A stretch of DNA of 64,000 nucleotides, taken from Planctomycetota bacterium. Lineage in GTDB: Bacteria > Planctomycetota > Planctomycetia > Pirellulales > Lacipirellulaceae. The notes under the pieces are model-generated. The model did not search any database. It had not been told where the DNA came from and worked only from the letters and a program-made list of their open reading frames with translations. The stretch covers positions 49,477 to 113,476 of the forward strand of contig JAKOXH010000039.1 in the NCBI GenBank assembly GCA_029781135.1, in the 5' to 3' direction. Shown here in pieces: positions 1 to 9,516 of this stretch; the stretch's first letter is position 1, and each line of letters begins with the position of its first letter. The position numbers and the translations under genes were made by a program.

Positions 1-2328
1 AAGGAGGGCAGTTTCAAAGGCATCCTATTTTCCGCCGATGGCAAGCGAGTTTATGCTTCGACGACAGGCAACACGATTGGCGTCTTTGAAATCTCGACGG
101 CTGGAAAGGTCACGGCGGGCAAGTCGATCGCGTTGCCCCCTCGGGCAGCTCGCGAAACGGACGCAGTTCCCGTGGGGATGGCGATCACGCGCGACGGCAA
201 GTCATTGCTCGTTACGCTCAACATGAAAAACACGTTGGCTGAGGTGGACCTTACGAGTGGCAAGGTTTCGCGTGAAATTTCGGTCAGCAATGCGCCGTAC
301 GATGTTGTTGTGGTGGGCCGCAAAGCGTACGTCAGCAACTGGGCCGGCCGATTGCCGGGGCCGGGCGACACCACCGGTCCCTCGGGCGATGCGGTTCCCG
401 TGCGAGCCGACCCGGTGCGGTTTATCGCCAACGATGGATCTGTTTCTGTTGTCGACCTCGATCAGGCTCGCGTCATCAAAGAGATCGTCGTCGGACTGCA
501 TCCTTCCGGAATGGCCGCCTCACCGGATGGGCGTTATATAGCCGTTGCGAACGCGCACAGCGATACCATTTCGATTATCGAAGCTGACAGCGATTCGATT
601 GTTGAAACGATTTCCACGAAGCCTCAAGAGAAGTTCCTGTTCGGCAGCACGCCGAATGCCCTCGTGTTCAGTGCCGATGGTGGCACGCTTTACGTTTCGA
701 ATGGCACAAACAACGCGATCGCCGTGGTAAAGTTCGCCCAGCCTCATAGCCAATTGCTCGGCTGTATTCCGACTGGTTGGTATCCGGCGGGGATCGTGTT
801 CGATGCCCGTCGCAACATGCTGTGCGTGGCGAATGTCAAGGGCAACGGTTCACGCAGCGAAGCGTGGAAAGGGACACGCGAAATCAATCGAAAGAAGGTG
901 TTTGGCTTCAGCTCGCACGATCTGCAGGGCACGTTCTCGCTGATCAACCTGCCAAATGCGGCTGAACTGGCCGCGCTCACCAAGCAAGTGCTGGAAGACA
1001 ATCGGCAGACCGAGGCGATGAGCGCGCTCGCGCCACCGCGCCCGGATGCACCGCCAAGGCCAGTTCCTGAACGGCATGGCGAGCCTTCGGTCTTCAAGCA
1101 TGTTGTCTACATCATCAAGGAGAATCGCACATACGATCAGGTGTTTGGCGACATCGCGGCCGGCGAAGGTGACCCGAGCCTGTGCATTTTTGGGCGCGAG
1201 ATTACGCCGAATCATCACAAGCTTGCGGAAGATTTCGTCCTGCTCGATAACTTCTACTGCAGCGGCGTGCTAAGCGCCGATGGCCACCAGTGGACGAATG
1301 AAGCGTATGTCAGCGATTACATTGAAAAGGCGTTTGCGGGATTTCCGCGGAGCTATCCGTATCCGGGCGGCGATGCGATGGCCTACTCACCGGCCGGTTT
1401 CATCTGGGACAACGTGCTGGCCCACAAGAAGACGTTACGAGTGTATGGTGAGTTCGCACCTGGCAGTGTTCACTGGCGCGACACCCAGAAAACAGGCCGG
1501 CCGACATTTCTCGACTGTTACCGCGATTTTGTGAACAGCACGAATCTGATCGATATTCGCGCTGTCGCGAACATCAAGTCGCTGGAAAAGTACTACTGCC
1601 CGACCGCGACTGGTTTTCCGCTCATCGTGCCCGATGTTCATCGTGCCGCACAGTTTATCAACGAATTAAAGGCGGCTGAAAAGACCGGCCAGTTCCCCAA
1701 TTTCTCGATTATGCTGTTGCCGAATGATCACACGTCGGGCACCAAACCGGGGATGCAAACGGTCGAGGCGGCGGTGGCGGATAATGATCTAGCCCTGGGT
1801 CAGATCGTGGAAGCCGTCAGTCACAGCAAGTTCTGGCCGGACACGTGCATTTTTGTGGTCGAAGACGATCCGCAGGCTGGCTTCGATCACATCGACGGCC
1901 ACCGCACGATTGCTCAGGCGATCAGCCCGTATACGCGTCGCAAATCGGTCGACAGTACGAACTACAATCAGACCAGCATGGTGCGAACCATGGAACTGAT
2001 GCTGGGCTTGCCGGCGATGAATCAGTTCGACTCCACCGCGACGCCGATGGCGAGTTGCTTCACGGATAAGCCGGATTTCACGCCGTACAATGCTGTTCCC
2101 AACAAGATTCCACTTGATCGAATCAATCCGGAAGTTCACGCAATCAATGACGAGCAGCAACGCCATTGGGCCGAGGAATCGCTTAAACTGGACTTCAGTG
2201 ACGTGGATCGCGCGGATGAGAACACGTTCAATCGCATCCTCTGGCACGCGAGACGCGGCAATGGTCAGCCGTATCCAGAATGGGCCGTTACTACCACCGA
2301 GCAAGACGAGCACGACCACGACGAGTAG
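1..2328 (+). CDS. Beta-propeller/phosphoesterase fusion protein, 5' end outside window
   Basis: The frame is open from base 1 to the stop at 2326-2328, so the start lies upstream of the window; a TTG at 133 is only an internal codon. About the first 290 codons are YncE-like propeller repeats with recurring SADG/SPDG and VSNG-type strands. From about 1100 the protein changes to a phosphoesterase domain of the PF04185 type (phospholipase C/acid phosphatase-like), opening with HVVYIIKENRTYDQVFGD and followed by DGHQWTNEAY and GFDHIDGHRT, which fit metal and substrate sites of that family. The tail is acidic and His-rich. Such two-domain proteins are usually exported, but the signal region cannot be seen here. 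The substrate is unknown. The 3' end overlaps the convergent lamin-tail gene by 38 bp. Confidence 0.85.
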   Translation, partial: KEGSFKGILFSADGKRVYASTTGNTIGVFEISTAGKVTAGKSIALPPRAARETDAVPVGMAITRDGKSLLVTLNMKNTLAEVDLTSGKVSREISVSNAPYDVVVVGRKAYVSNWAGRLPGPGDTTGPSGDAVPVRADPVRFIANDGSVSVVDLDQARVIKEIVVGLHPSGMAASPDGRYIAVANAHSDTISIIEADSDSIVETISTKPQEKFLFGSTPNALVFSADGGTLYVSNGTNNAIAVVKFAQPHSQLLGCIPTGWYPAGIVFDARRNMLCVANVKGNGSRSEAWKGTREINRKKVFGFSSHDLQGTFSLINLPNAAELAALTKQVLEDNRQTEAMSALAPPRPDAPPRPVPERHGEPSVFKHVVYIIKENRTYDQVFGDIAAGEGDPSLCIFGREITPNHHKLAEDFVLLDNFYCSGVLSADGHQWTNEAYVSDYIEKAFAGFPRSYPYPGGDAMAYSPAGFIWDNVLAHKKTLRVYGEFAPGSVHWRDTQKTGRPTFLDCYRDFVNSTNLIDIRAVANIKSLEKYYCPTATGFPLIVPDVHRAAQFINELKAAEKTGQFPNFSIMLLPNDHTSGTKPGMQTVEAAVADNDLALGQIVEAVSHSKFWPDTCIFVVEDDPQAGFDHIDGHRTIAQAISPYTRRKSVDSTNYNQTSMVRTMELMLGLPAMNQFDSTATPMASCFTDKPDFTPYNAVPNKIPLDRINPEVHAINDEQQRHWAEESLKLDFSDVDRADENTFNRILWHARRGNGQPYPEWAVTTTEQDEHDHDE

Positions 2329-3925
2329 ACCGTGACGTGCCAGCCCAAGTTACGGCCACAACCGTCATCCCAAGTAGCGCGCTTGTAGGCTCGGGAACGT
2401 TGGCCGCATTTGCAAGCTCACTGCCAGAGCCAAGCGTTTGGCCAAAATTGGCACGCCATACGTTGTAGTCGTCGATCGTCACTGAGCCGGGCGTCGTATC
2501 GTGCGGCAGCGCGGTTGCTGTTTGTAGTGCATGTCGCCATAGTGCGTAGTCGGCTGCATCGACCACGCCGTTGCCGTTGTAATCGCCGTTCAGTTGGCTG
2601 ACGACGCCAGGCACGTAGCCGGGGCTGCCGACATCGCCCCCGGGGCTGTCGATCACTTCCGCATACACAGGCTGTGGGGCAGAGCTATTGGTATTGTTGG
2701 AGAGAGTCCAACTCGCTGGCGTGGCCGGATTCGACGTCAGATTCGCCAAGAAGATCGACCCAGCGCCGTTGTTATTGGGCCAACCAAGCGCTGCGTTGTC
2801 GTCGTACGCTACCGCCACGGCCGCGTTGTTGGTCGTTCGCCGAGGTGACGTTGATGATTGGGTTTCGCTTTGATAGGACGCCAGGCTGCTCCAAATTGCG
2901 ATGGTATCGCCGGTGTTATCCATTTGGCTCCAATTGACGATGGGAATGAAGTTGACGTTGGCTCCCCAAGCGGTCTTGATATTCTCCTCGGTGACTCCAC
3001 CAGAACCGGCGTTGTACAGAACACCCGTGGCGCCCGGGGCAATCGCTCCCGAAATAATATTCGGGGCCGTGAGTTGGGAGCCGTCCACATCATCGAAAAT
3101 GTATCCCGTTGAGCCGAAATTGATCGTCGAACCGGAATTATTGTAGACTTCGACCCATTCCCACGAGGCATCGGCGGAGGCTGGATCGTACATGATTTCG
3201 GTAATCAGGAGTCCGGGTGCCGCTCCACCACCGGGCACCACTCCCGGCGTGCCGCGGTCGGACAAACTGTTGATTTGAGCGCCGGTGATCGTCGTTTGCG
3301 AACTAACGTGCGCACCGAGTCCGCCGGGGGCACTTTCGACCCAGTTGATGCCCAACGACGGGCTGCCCGTTCCTTTCCAGGCGAGTGAACGGCCGTCCGC
3401 GGCTGCAGGAAAACCGTTGGTCGTGGCGAAATTGACACTGGCAACCGCGCTGTTGAACGAGCGACGCGGGCTGACCGTTGTGGCGAGGTCATCGGCCGCG
3501 TAGCTGGCCTGGCTACTCCACAGGCCGATGGCATCGCCGCTGTTGTTGAGGTCCGAGAAGTTGGTCACCGGAATGAGCGTAATTCCGCTGCCCCAAGAAT
3601 TCGCGAACCGCGCCGGGTCGAAGTTCAAAGCGCTGCCATTGTACAGCACGGCGACACCGCCGGCTGGGACCAGCGTATTGCCATTGACCGCGGAAATGTT
3701 CGCCATCGCAATTGTGTTCTCGTCGTCGTCGTCGAACACCCAGCCATTGAGGTCAACGGGAGACGCCGACGAGTTGCGAATTTCAATCCACTCCCAAGGA
3801 TTTTCAGTGATGGGATTGTACATGATCTCCGTGATTTGCAGCTGCGCTGAAGCAGTGCGCTGAAGACCCACGAATAGAGCGATTGATGCAATTGACCATA
3901 TTGTCCAGCGCACTTGAGTTCGCAT
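2291..3925 (-). CDS. Secreted lamin-tail-domain protein with dockerin-like repeat and PEP-CTERM tail
   Basis: 544 aa from the ATG at 3925; a TTG three codons upstream (3934) is an alternative. A signal peptide is followed by AQLQITEIMYNP. There are two lamin-tail (LTD) domains, beginning LQITEIMYNP and, about 215 residues later, LLITEIMYDP; each carries a WEWIEIRN/WEWVEVYN strand and a FDDDDE/FDDVDG acidic loop. A dockerin-like calcium motif GDYNGNGVVDAADYALWR and a second half DYNVWRANFG follow, then VPEPTSALLG, a hydrophobic stretch and a basic end, which is the PEP-CTERM sorting signal read by exosortases. The likely location is the cell surface or extracellular matrix. The 3' end overlaps the convergent phosphoesterase gene. 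Confidence 0.85.
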   Translation of the reverse strand: MRTQVRWTIWSIASIALFVGLQRTASAQLQITEIMYNPITENPWEWIEIRNSSASPVDLNGWVFDDDDENTIAMANISAVNGNTLVPAGGVAVLYNGSALNFDPARFANSWGSGITLIPVTNFSDLNNSGDAIGLWSSQASYAADDLATTVSPRRSFNSAVASVNFATTNGFPAAADGRSLAWKGTGSPSLGINWVESAPGGLGAHVSSQTTITGAQINSLSDRGTPGVVPGGGAAPGLLITEIMYDPASADASWEWVEVYNNSGSTINFGSTGYIFDDVDGSQLTAPNIISGAIAPGATGVLYNAGSGGVTEENIKTAWGANVNFIPIVNWSQMDNTGDTIAIWSSLASYQSETQSSTSPRRTTNNAAVAVAYDDNAALGWPNNNGAGSIFLANLTSNPATPASWTLSNNTNSSAPQPVYAEVIDSPGGDVGSPGYVPGVVSQLNGDYNGNGVVDAADYALWRHALQTATALPHDTTPGSVTIDDYNVWRANFGQTLGSGSELANAANVPEPTSALLGMTVVAVTWAGTSRSTRRGRARLARW

Positions 3926-4467
3926 GATGTTCAATCCGGATGTGATTAGCAGAAATACGGAAACCTACAGCCGCCGTTGTGCAAGTTGCCGATATTATGC
4001 CAATTGCCAAACGGAATTGCGAGCAGCGTGAACGAGCGTTGGCCAGAGCTCTCATCGTGACTCACGTTCGTTCTGATTTGTTGCCCAGTGATTGCTTGAA
4101 GTCCGCCGCCGATCGGCAACCCTTCAGCCAACAGGAAACGCGATGGCGCTGCCCCCTCTTTTGGGTGCAGTAATGACTACATCGAAGAAGTTGGAAACGG
4201 CAGTTTAATGACACATTTGGGGGGATGGACGCTGCATGGTTGCCGACGTTTGATCGAGGTCGATAGCTGTTTGGTACGAAGCCGTACTGAACTCGATCCA
4301 GTATCCCCTAACTTATGGGGGAGGCAAATTCGGCGGGCAAAGCGAACAATAGATCAGCGCCTGCCATGTCTCAGCTTCCAATTCGGCTGATTCTCAGTCC
4401 GCACATTACTAGCTGGGATGCTTCGTTGATCGCGTGCTTCTCGTCTTCGGCTGGGGTGCAGGACACG
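3926..4467. other. Long non-coding gap upstream of the Crp-like gene
   Basis: About 540 bases between the divergent lamin-tail gene and the Crp-like gene. It should hold both promoters, but I cannot assign convincing -35/-10 boxes. A short hairpin, TCCCC with GGGGA separated by seven bases, lies near 4302-4320. An open frame leads into the Crp gene from 4315, but its translation shows no Crp-family similarity. No other gene is supported. Confidence 0.4.
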
Positions 4468-5181
4468 ATGGCAGAACCGGTGCCAATTACGGATGGATTC
4501 GCGAATTCGATTCTCGCGCAATTATCGAGCGAGTGCGTTGCCGAATTGCGCCCCGTCATGTATCCCGTCGATCTCGAAGTCCGACAGGTGATCTACGAGG
4601 CGAATCGCCCTGCCCACTTCGCTTACTTCCCCGAAAGCGGCATGATCTCAGTCGTTGCCATCATGGAAAATGGGAGTAGTATTGAGGTAAGTACTATAGG
4701 CAGGGATGGCCTGGTAGGCGGATTCTTGTTATTGGGGATCGACCGATTACCTTACCGTTACTTTGTTCAGGTCGCCGGTCGCGCCCATCGCATCGAAGCA
4801 GTACGCTTACGGCAAGAAGCCGAGCGGAACTCGGCGCTTTGCAAGGCCATTTTAAAGTACCAAGCTGCACTGCTAAGTCAATCAATGCAGCTGATCGCGT
4901 GCAACGGGCTGCACACAATTCAGCAACGCTGTTGTCGGTGGCTGCTGACGACCCGCGACCGATCCGATTCCGACGAGATCGTACTCACGCACGAGTTTCT
5001 GGCGTTGATGCTCGGCGTTCGTCGGGCCAGCATCTCAGAAGTTCTGAGCCCGCTGCAGGAAGCAGGGCTGATAAAATCGGCACGGGGTCGCATCACGGTC
5101 CTCAACCGCAAGGCCTTGGAAGCGGGCGCGTGCGAATGTTACCACACGATCCGCGATCAACACCGTCAGATAACGGGTTGA
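4468..5181 (+). CDS. Crp/Fnr-family transcriptional regulator
   Basis: 237 aa from the ATG at 4468 (MAEPVPITDGF); the frame is open upstream to 4315, but that stretch looks non-coding. The N-terminal half is a cyclic-nucleotide-binding-type beta-barrel (VIYEANRPAHFAYFPESGMI, then STIGRDGLVG). The C-terminal half is a winged helix with LTHEFLALMLGVRRASISEV as the helix-turn-helix and a GLIKSARGRITVLNR wing. The recognition-helix pattern RRASISEVL resembles Crp/Fnr proteins of the 'cyclic nucleotide-binding' group rather than oxygen-sensing FNR: I see no N-terminal Cys cluster. The phosphate-cassette Arg of true cAMP receptors is not evident, so the ligand is unknown. Target genes cannot be inferred. 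Confidence 0.85.
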   Translation: MAEPVPITDGFANSILAQLSSECVAELRPVMYPVDLEVRQVIYEANRPAHFAYFPESGMISVVAIMENGSSIEVSTIGRDGLVGGFLLLGIDRLPYRYFVQVAGRAHRIEAVRLRQEAERNSALCKAILKYQAALLSQSMQLIACNGLHTIQQRCCRWLLTTRDRSDSDEIVLTHEFLALMLGVRRASISEVLSPLQEAGLIKSARGRITVLNRKALEAGACECYHTIRDQHRQITG

Positions 5182-5503
5182 GCGAAGGGCAAAACGAATT
5201 TCTCTCTGCCGATTCGTGTGGGAGTGGAATTACACGCTGTTTCGACATTTTGGTAACGAGTAGCTAAATTCGGAAGAATTGCGCGATTTCCTTCAGGGCA
5301 TCTGCCGGTCCGGTGGCATCGGCTACGGTTTTCCACAGCTTTTGATTGATCGCGGCGCAGCCCATGAACGATAGCTCGTTCAACTCTGAGCCAGCGGCCA
5401 GGCGCAACATCGCGATCCGTCGCTGCTTGCTCCGGGTTAACAACGCGGAACGATTCACTCTCCATGCAGTTATCAATAAGCGGAGGCCGCCGCCAGACGG
5501 CGA
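5182..5503. other. Convergent intergenic region with a possible gene remnant
   Basis: Lies between the Crp-like gene and the histidine kinase, whose 3' ends face each other. On the minus strand, 5264-5476 can encode up to 70 aa from TTG (5474-5476) with the tail LKEIAQFFRI and a plausible amino-acid composition, but there is no clear start or ribosome site and I do not recognise it. It may be a small gene or the remnant of a larger one. No strong terminator hairpin is visible. Confidence 0.3.
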
Positions 5504-7057
5504 TTAAGCCAGCAGTAAGCGGACGGTAAACGTGCTGCCTTGGCCGGGGACGCTTTGGACTGTAACAGCGCCGCCCAAGGCTTGGGCGAGATGCTTGACG
5601 ATCGCCAGGCCGAGACCGGTGCCCCCGAGCTCGCGTGAGCGGGCTTTGTCGACGCGGTAGAATCGCTCGAAGATGCGTTCTTGGTCCTGTGACTTGATGC
5701 CGATGCCGGTGTCGGTAACGGAGAGGAGGAGGCTGGGGGCGGGGGGTTTGGGACTGGGAGAAGACGGGGATACGATAGTGGATGGTGGATCGTGAATGGC
5801 AGCTGTTGGATATTGGTAATTCGGCGAGATTTGTTCCAGATTCGCGTCCGACGTCGTACTCTTCGTTCCGTGTTCCCCGCCGCTCGCTCCTGGCTCCTCT
5901 TTCCGCCAAGTGACCGTCACACGACCGCCTTCCGGCGTGTATTTGATGGCATTGTCGACGAGGTTATCGAGGATCTCGCGAAGTCCTTCGCGGTCGACAC
6001 GAACCAGCAGCGAATCATCTGGCGACGCTGTGGTCGGTTGTGCCGTAAGCGTAATACGCTTGGCATCGGCGGATAGCCGGCGTCCTTCCAAACAATCGCG
6101 GACAACGTCAGCGACGTCGATCGGGACAATTTCAAACGCCTGATGGGTCGATTCGATCCGTGTGAGCATCAACATGTCGACGATCAGGCGCTGCAAGCGG
6201 TCCGCTTGCTCTTCAATTCGCGTCAGGAACCGCTTCGTCGTGTCGGCATCGGCGCCATTTTGAAGTGTTTCAGTATAGGCCTTGATCGAACTCAGTGGCG
6301 TCTTGAGTTCGTGCGAAACATTCGCGACGAAATCGCGCCGAATCGCTGCGAGTCGCTGCAATTCGGTTGTGTCGTGAATCACCAGCACGACGCCGGGGCA
6401 TGGTTGGCCGGGAAGCGGTTGCGCATGGACCTCGGCATGGAACTTTTGGGTGGCTGAACAAGGCGATTCCAACCGCTGCGGTTCACCGGTGTCCAGCACT
6501 TTAAGAACTGCGGCATGCAGCTCGTGATTTCGAATGACTTCCAGCAGAGGTCGTCCTTCGCTTTCACCTGGCGGAAAACCGTACAGCCGACTAGCGGCCG
6601 CATTTGCTAAGACGACTCGTTCGCGCCGGTCGACCGCAATAACGCCTTCAACCATGCCGCTGAGCACGGTTGCTTGCCGTGAGGCCGTTTGATCGAGTTG
6701 TGTCGAGTGCTGCCCCAGCGACTCGCTAAGGCGATTGAGTGTGCCGGCAAGTGTGCCGAGCTCGTCTCTTCCTGGTACGTAGGCGCGCCGTTCGTAGTCG
6801 CCGGCAGCGATTGCGCTGGCGGCCTTATTGAGAGCGGCAACCGTTAGCGCAATGCGACGTGAAAGCACGTAAATGACAGCCAATCCGCATACGAATCCGA
6901 GCGCAACTGCGGTCCATATCCATTTGGAGGCGACAGCAGCTTCAATTGCTCCGTCGCCGAGTTGGGCGGTCAGCATTAGCCCCACAATGATGGAAGCGGC
7001 GCAGTGTACGCCGACAAACGCCAGGAAGAACTTCCTAAACAAACGCGAACTAGGCAT
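5504..7057 (-). CDS. PhoR-like membrane sensor histidine kinase
   Basis: 517 aa from the ATG at 7057; a start at 7111 is possible but gives a poor N-terminus. Two membrane segments (about residues 9-30 and 46-64) precede a HAMP-like linker, a PAS domain (MVEGVIAVDRRERVVLANAAA), the HisKA H-box FVANVSHELKTPLSS with the phospho-acceptor His, the N-box ILDNLVDNAIKYTPEGG, and the G boxes DTGIGI and GGTGLGLAIVKHLAQ. This is the domain order of PhoR phosphate-starvation kinases. Between the N and G1 boxes there is an insert of about 58 residues rich in S, P and T that the family does not have; its DNA carries repeat-like tracts (see findings). No response-regulator gene is adjacent, since the upstream neighbour on this strand is the TolC-like gene, so its partner is elsewhere. 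Confidence 0.9.
   Translation of the reverse strand: MPSSRLFRKFFLAFVGVHCAASIIVGLMLTAQLGDGAIEAAVASKWIWTAVALGFVCGLAVIYVLSRRIALTVAALNKAASAIAAGDYERRAYVPGRDELGTLAGTLNRLSESLGQHSTQLDQTASRQATVLSGMVEGVIAVDRRERVVLANAAASRLYGFPPGESEGRPLLEVIRNHELHAAVLKVLDTGEPQRLESPCSATQKFHAEVHAQPLPGQPCPGVVLVIHDTTELQRLAAIRRDFVANVSHELKTPLSSIKAYTETLQNGADADTTKRFLTRIEEQADRLQRLIVDMLMLTRIESTHQAFEIVPIDVADVVRDCLEGRRLSADAKRITLTAQPTTASPDDSLLVRVDREGLREILDNLVDNAIKYTPEGGRVTVTWRKEEPGASGGEHGTKSTTSDANLEQISPNYQYPTAAIHDPPSTIVSPSSPSPKPPAPSLLLSVTDTGIGIKSQDQERIFERFYRVDKARSRELGGTGLGLAIVKHLAQALGGAVTVQSVPGQGSTFTVRLLLA
5725..5903 (-). repeat. Repeat-derived in-frame insert within the histidine kinase
   Basis: On the minus strand this reads as AGGAGCCAGGAGCGAGC followed by GA- and TGGATG-type tracts. 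The first part resembles the purine-rich GGAGCGAGGAGCAAGG family seen at 25250-25282 and 36516-36562. It encodes low-complexity residues at about positions 385-443 of the kinase, where related kinases pass directly from TVTW to the next beta strand. Confidence 0.6.
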
Positions 7058-7245
7058 GGATGACCGCCACTGATCGGCCACGACCGAATGATACGATGCA
7101 GTTAGAACCAAACGCGACAGGCAATCTGGTTGCCGATGCGTTCATCATCCACGGTCCGGGGCGACGCGTCGAGCAGCAGACACTGCTTCTGGCGTGGAGC
7201 ATCTAATAAAGATAGACGATTAGGCCCAGCGAATACGGGCAAATT

Positions 7246-9516
7246 CTAACGATTTAATGGTACAACAGAACTCGGCCGCAACTCGACCTGCGGCACTGTG
7301 TTCGCGGCAGGATCGCGATACGCTGCTCCGACCACCGGATACTGTTTTTTGTCGCCGCCGTTGGTCAGCTCAATGCTCGCGTCGGCTGGCTGAACTTCGC
7401 CATTTTTGGCAGGTGCGTGGGTGCCGGTTCCATTGCTTGGAACAGTCTTGTCGGCTGGAGTCGGCAGCGGTTGAACATCGCCCGGCGGCAGCAGCGAATC
7501 GTTCTGCGGAATTGTGCCGCGATCGGTGGCCGGCGGGGCAGAAACCGCCGGCGAGGGCGGGTGTTGATCAAATGGCCCATTGCCAACAATTTGCGTGCGC
7601 GAGGACGCGTAGTTAAGCGGTCGTGGACGGCCGCGCAAGGCCTCGCGTTCCGCTGCGTCGAGATGCGCTTCGCACGGCCACGGTCCTTCAGCCAAGAATA
7701 CGCCGTCGTAATCGAGCAACGTGCCTTTGACAAAGTGAACGTTTTTCGTGGCGAGTGAGTAGCGTGTGCGATTCAGATGATAATCGGTCTCGGCTTCGGC
7801 CACGCGGCGCTGGGCGTCGAGGAACAGGTCGAGTGTAACCTTGTCGTTTTCGTAGGCGGCCTGGACGGCACCTAACTGGTCGCGGTTGGCGGCGAGACGA
7901 TTGTAGCTAGTTTGCAGCACGGTGTAGGAGCGGTCCATTTCCGAAATCGCGTCGGCCGCTTCGTGGATGACCTCGCGTTGCTGATCGCGGAGGATCGCGC
8001 GCTCACGGGCAAGCAGCAGTTCCGCGTTTCTCGCCGCCGCATGCGCTTGGCGAAAGCCAATCGGCACATTGAGCTCGAAGCCCAGTTGCCATTCTTGGAA
8101 ATCACCCGAGGTTAGATCTTCGTAGGCATTGTCGAACCGCGCGAGAGGCGGATCCTTGTCGGGGAAGAGCGTGTCGCCAAAACCGCGCCAACGATAACGG
8201 CCCACGCCATCGAGCCGCGGCAGGAGGTTATTCTTGCTGGCGATTAGTTCGAGTTCGCGGCGACGGATTTGGAACTTCTGGCGTCGCAGTTCGGCACGCC
8301 GAGTGGCGGCTTCACAGGTAACCTGGCTCCAATCAAAGTCGACCTTGGCGGCAAGGGGCTCATCGGTCGGGCGAATTAGCTTGTTATCGCTGGGCGGCAG
8401 GCCCATGAGCAATCGCAAGTGGCGTTCGGCCATGAGCACCCCGCCCGTGGTGCGAAACGCACCGCTCGGCAGGCCGTTCCAATTGCGCGACTGTTCGTAC
8501 GGCTCACCGCTGAGCGCGTTTTGCACATCTTGTTGAAAGGCAAAATACTGCGAACGGGCCTGGGCCTCTTTCTCCGCTTCACCGCCGCGACGATTGACTT
8601 GGTAGAGGGCGTAAATCTTACGCCACGTGTCGAGCGCCGCGTCGCGGGCCTTCACGCGGGCATCGAGCACGCGATAGCCGTAGTACAAGTCCCAGTAGGC
8701 GTTTTCGACGTTGCTCACGAGGTCGCGAACGGCGAGTTCGAAATCGGTGAGCGCAACGTCGGCATTGATGCGGGCGATCAGCACGCCGTTGTAGACGCCG
8801 GGCGTGGCCGAGGGGCCCGCGATGCGGTTGTATTCGAGGCCGCTGCCCTGCAAGAACGGGTGACGAATCTCCATTTCGACGTTAGTATTCCACGCGCTGG
8901 CGAAAATGTTGCCGGGTGCGTTATTGGCGTCGTAGTCTACGTTGTGGCGAATCGTGAACAAATCACCGGTAACTGCGCGCTTCGTAATGGCGGCCTGGAA
9001 GACGCCGGCGTCTTGGGCCAATAAGCGTGTGCCGCCGCCAAAGAACTCGTTGTTGAGCGCGCGATCGTTCTTTTCCCAGAATACGCTGGTGAGAAACTGA
9101 GCATCGAATTCGCTAAGTGCCGCTTCAACGCCGGTGCGTGGATCGGTTTCCACGGAGGCCGGATCGAGCGCGGTGCGCGTCGAGGCCGGCGCGCGAACCA
9201 CGGCCCCGCCCAAATCGCGCAAGACGCGCGAGTTCGCGAGCGTAATTTGAATCACCTCTTCGAGCGACATATCCCAATATTCAGGCGTTCCCTGGGTGTT
9301 AATTGTCCACGGGTGTGGCGAAGCGAGTGACTCATCGGCGGTTGCCTGCGTGCAACTCGACTCGGCCGGGTATTCGATTTCGGAAGCCACCTTCTCGTAG
9401 GTGCCAGCAGGCAGGTTGGCTTTGAAAGGATGCGGATCCTTCAACAGGCAACCGCTTGGCAGCAGCAGCGAGCTGGCCAACATGAGGTGCAGGATTGTGC
9501 GAAGACGATCGTGCAT
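7246..9516 (-). CDS. TolC-family outer-membrane efflux/secretion protein
   Basis: 756 aa from the ATG at 9516 (MHDRLRTILHLML); the frame is open to 9582 but the extension is not signal-like. The N-terminus is a signal peptide ending LLLPSGC, probably a lipoprotein site, although Pro at -3 is unusual. Long helical stretches typical of OEP/TolC repeats follow, with conserved family features such as ISLEEVIQITLANS-like (here MSLEEVIQITLANSRVLRDL), GYRVLDARVKARDAAL and AYENDKVTLDLFLDAQRRV. The C-terminal 120 residues are Pro/Thr-rich and probably lie outside the barrel. It is longer than E. coli TolC (about 490 aa). It is transcribed divergently from two HlyD-type adaptors and an M50 fusion, so it is likely the outer-membrane duct of that export system. 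Confidence 0.88.
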   Translation of the reverse strand: MHDRLRTILHLMLASSLLLPSGCLLKDPHPFKANLPAGTYEKVASEIEYPAESSCTQATADESLASPHPWTINTQGTPEYWDMSLEEVIQITLANSRVLRDLGGAVVRAPASTRTALDPASVETDPRTGVEAALSEFDAQFLTSVFWEKNDRALNNEFFGGGTRLLAQDAGVFQAAITKRAVTGDLFTIRHNVDYDANNAPGNIFASAWNTNVEMEIRHPFLQGSGLEYNRIAGPSATPGVYNGVLIARINADVALTDFELAVRDLVSNVENAYWDLYYGYRVLDARVKARDAALDTWRKIYALYQVNRRGGEAEKEAQARSQYFAFQQDVQNALSGEPYEQSRNWNGLPSGAFRTTGGVLMAERHLRLLMGLPPSDNKLIRPTDEPLAAKVDFDWSQVTCEAATRRAELRRQKFQIRRRELELIASKNNLLPRLDGVGRYRWRGFGDTLFPDKDPPLARFDNAYEDLTSGDFQEWQLGFELNVPIGFRQAHAAARNAELLLARERAILRDQQREVIHEAADAISEMDRSYTVLQTSYNRLAANRDQLGAVQAAYENDKVTLDLFLDAQRRVAEAETDYHLNRTRYSLATKNVHFVKGTLLDYDGVFLAEGPWPCEAHLDAAEREALRGRPRPLNYASSRTQIVGNGPFDQHPPSPAVSAPPATDRGTIPQNDSLLPPGDVQPLPTPADKTVPSNGTGTHAPAKNGEVQPADASIELTNGGDKKQYPVVGAAYRDPAANTVPQVELRPSSVVPLNR

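Noticed and set aside
4315..4467. An N-terminal extension of the Crp-like protein
   Set aside because: Its 51 residues have no family similarity, and the ATG at 4468 fits the domain start.
5166..5909. A 247-codon minus-strand frame over the kinase 3' end
   Set aside because: It is a different frame of the PhoR-like gene and its repeat insert; its ERGARSERRG peptide only shows that the DNA repeat can be read in the other phase.
8419..9024. A 201-codon plus-strand frame opposite the TolC-like gene
   Set aside because: A GC-rich shadow with no start signal; the opposite strand has clear outer-membrane efflux features.
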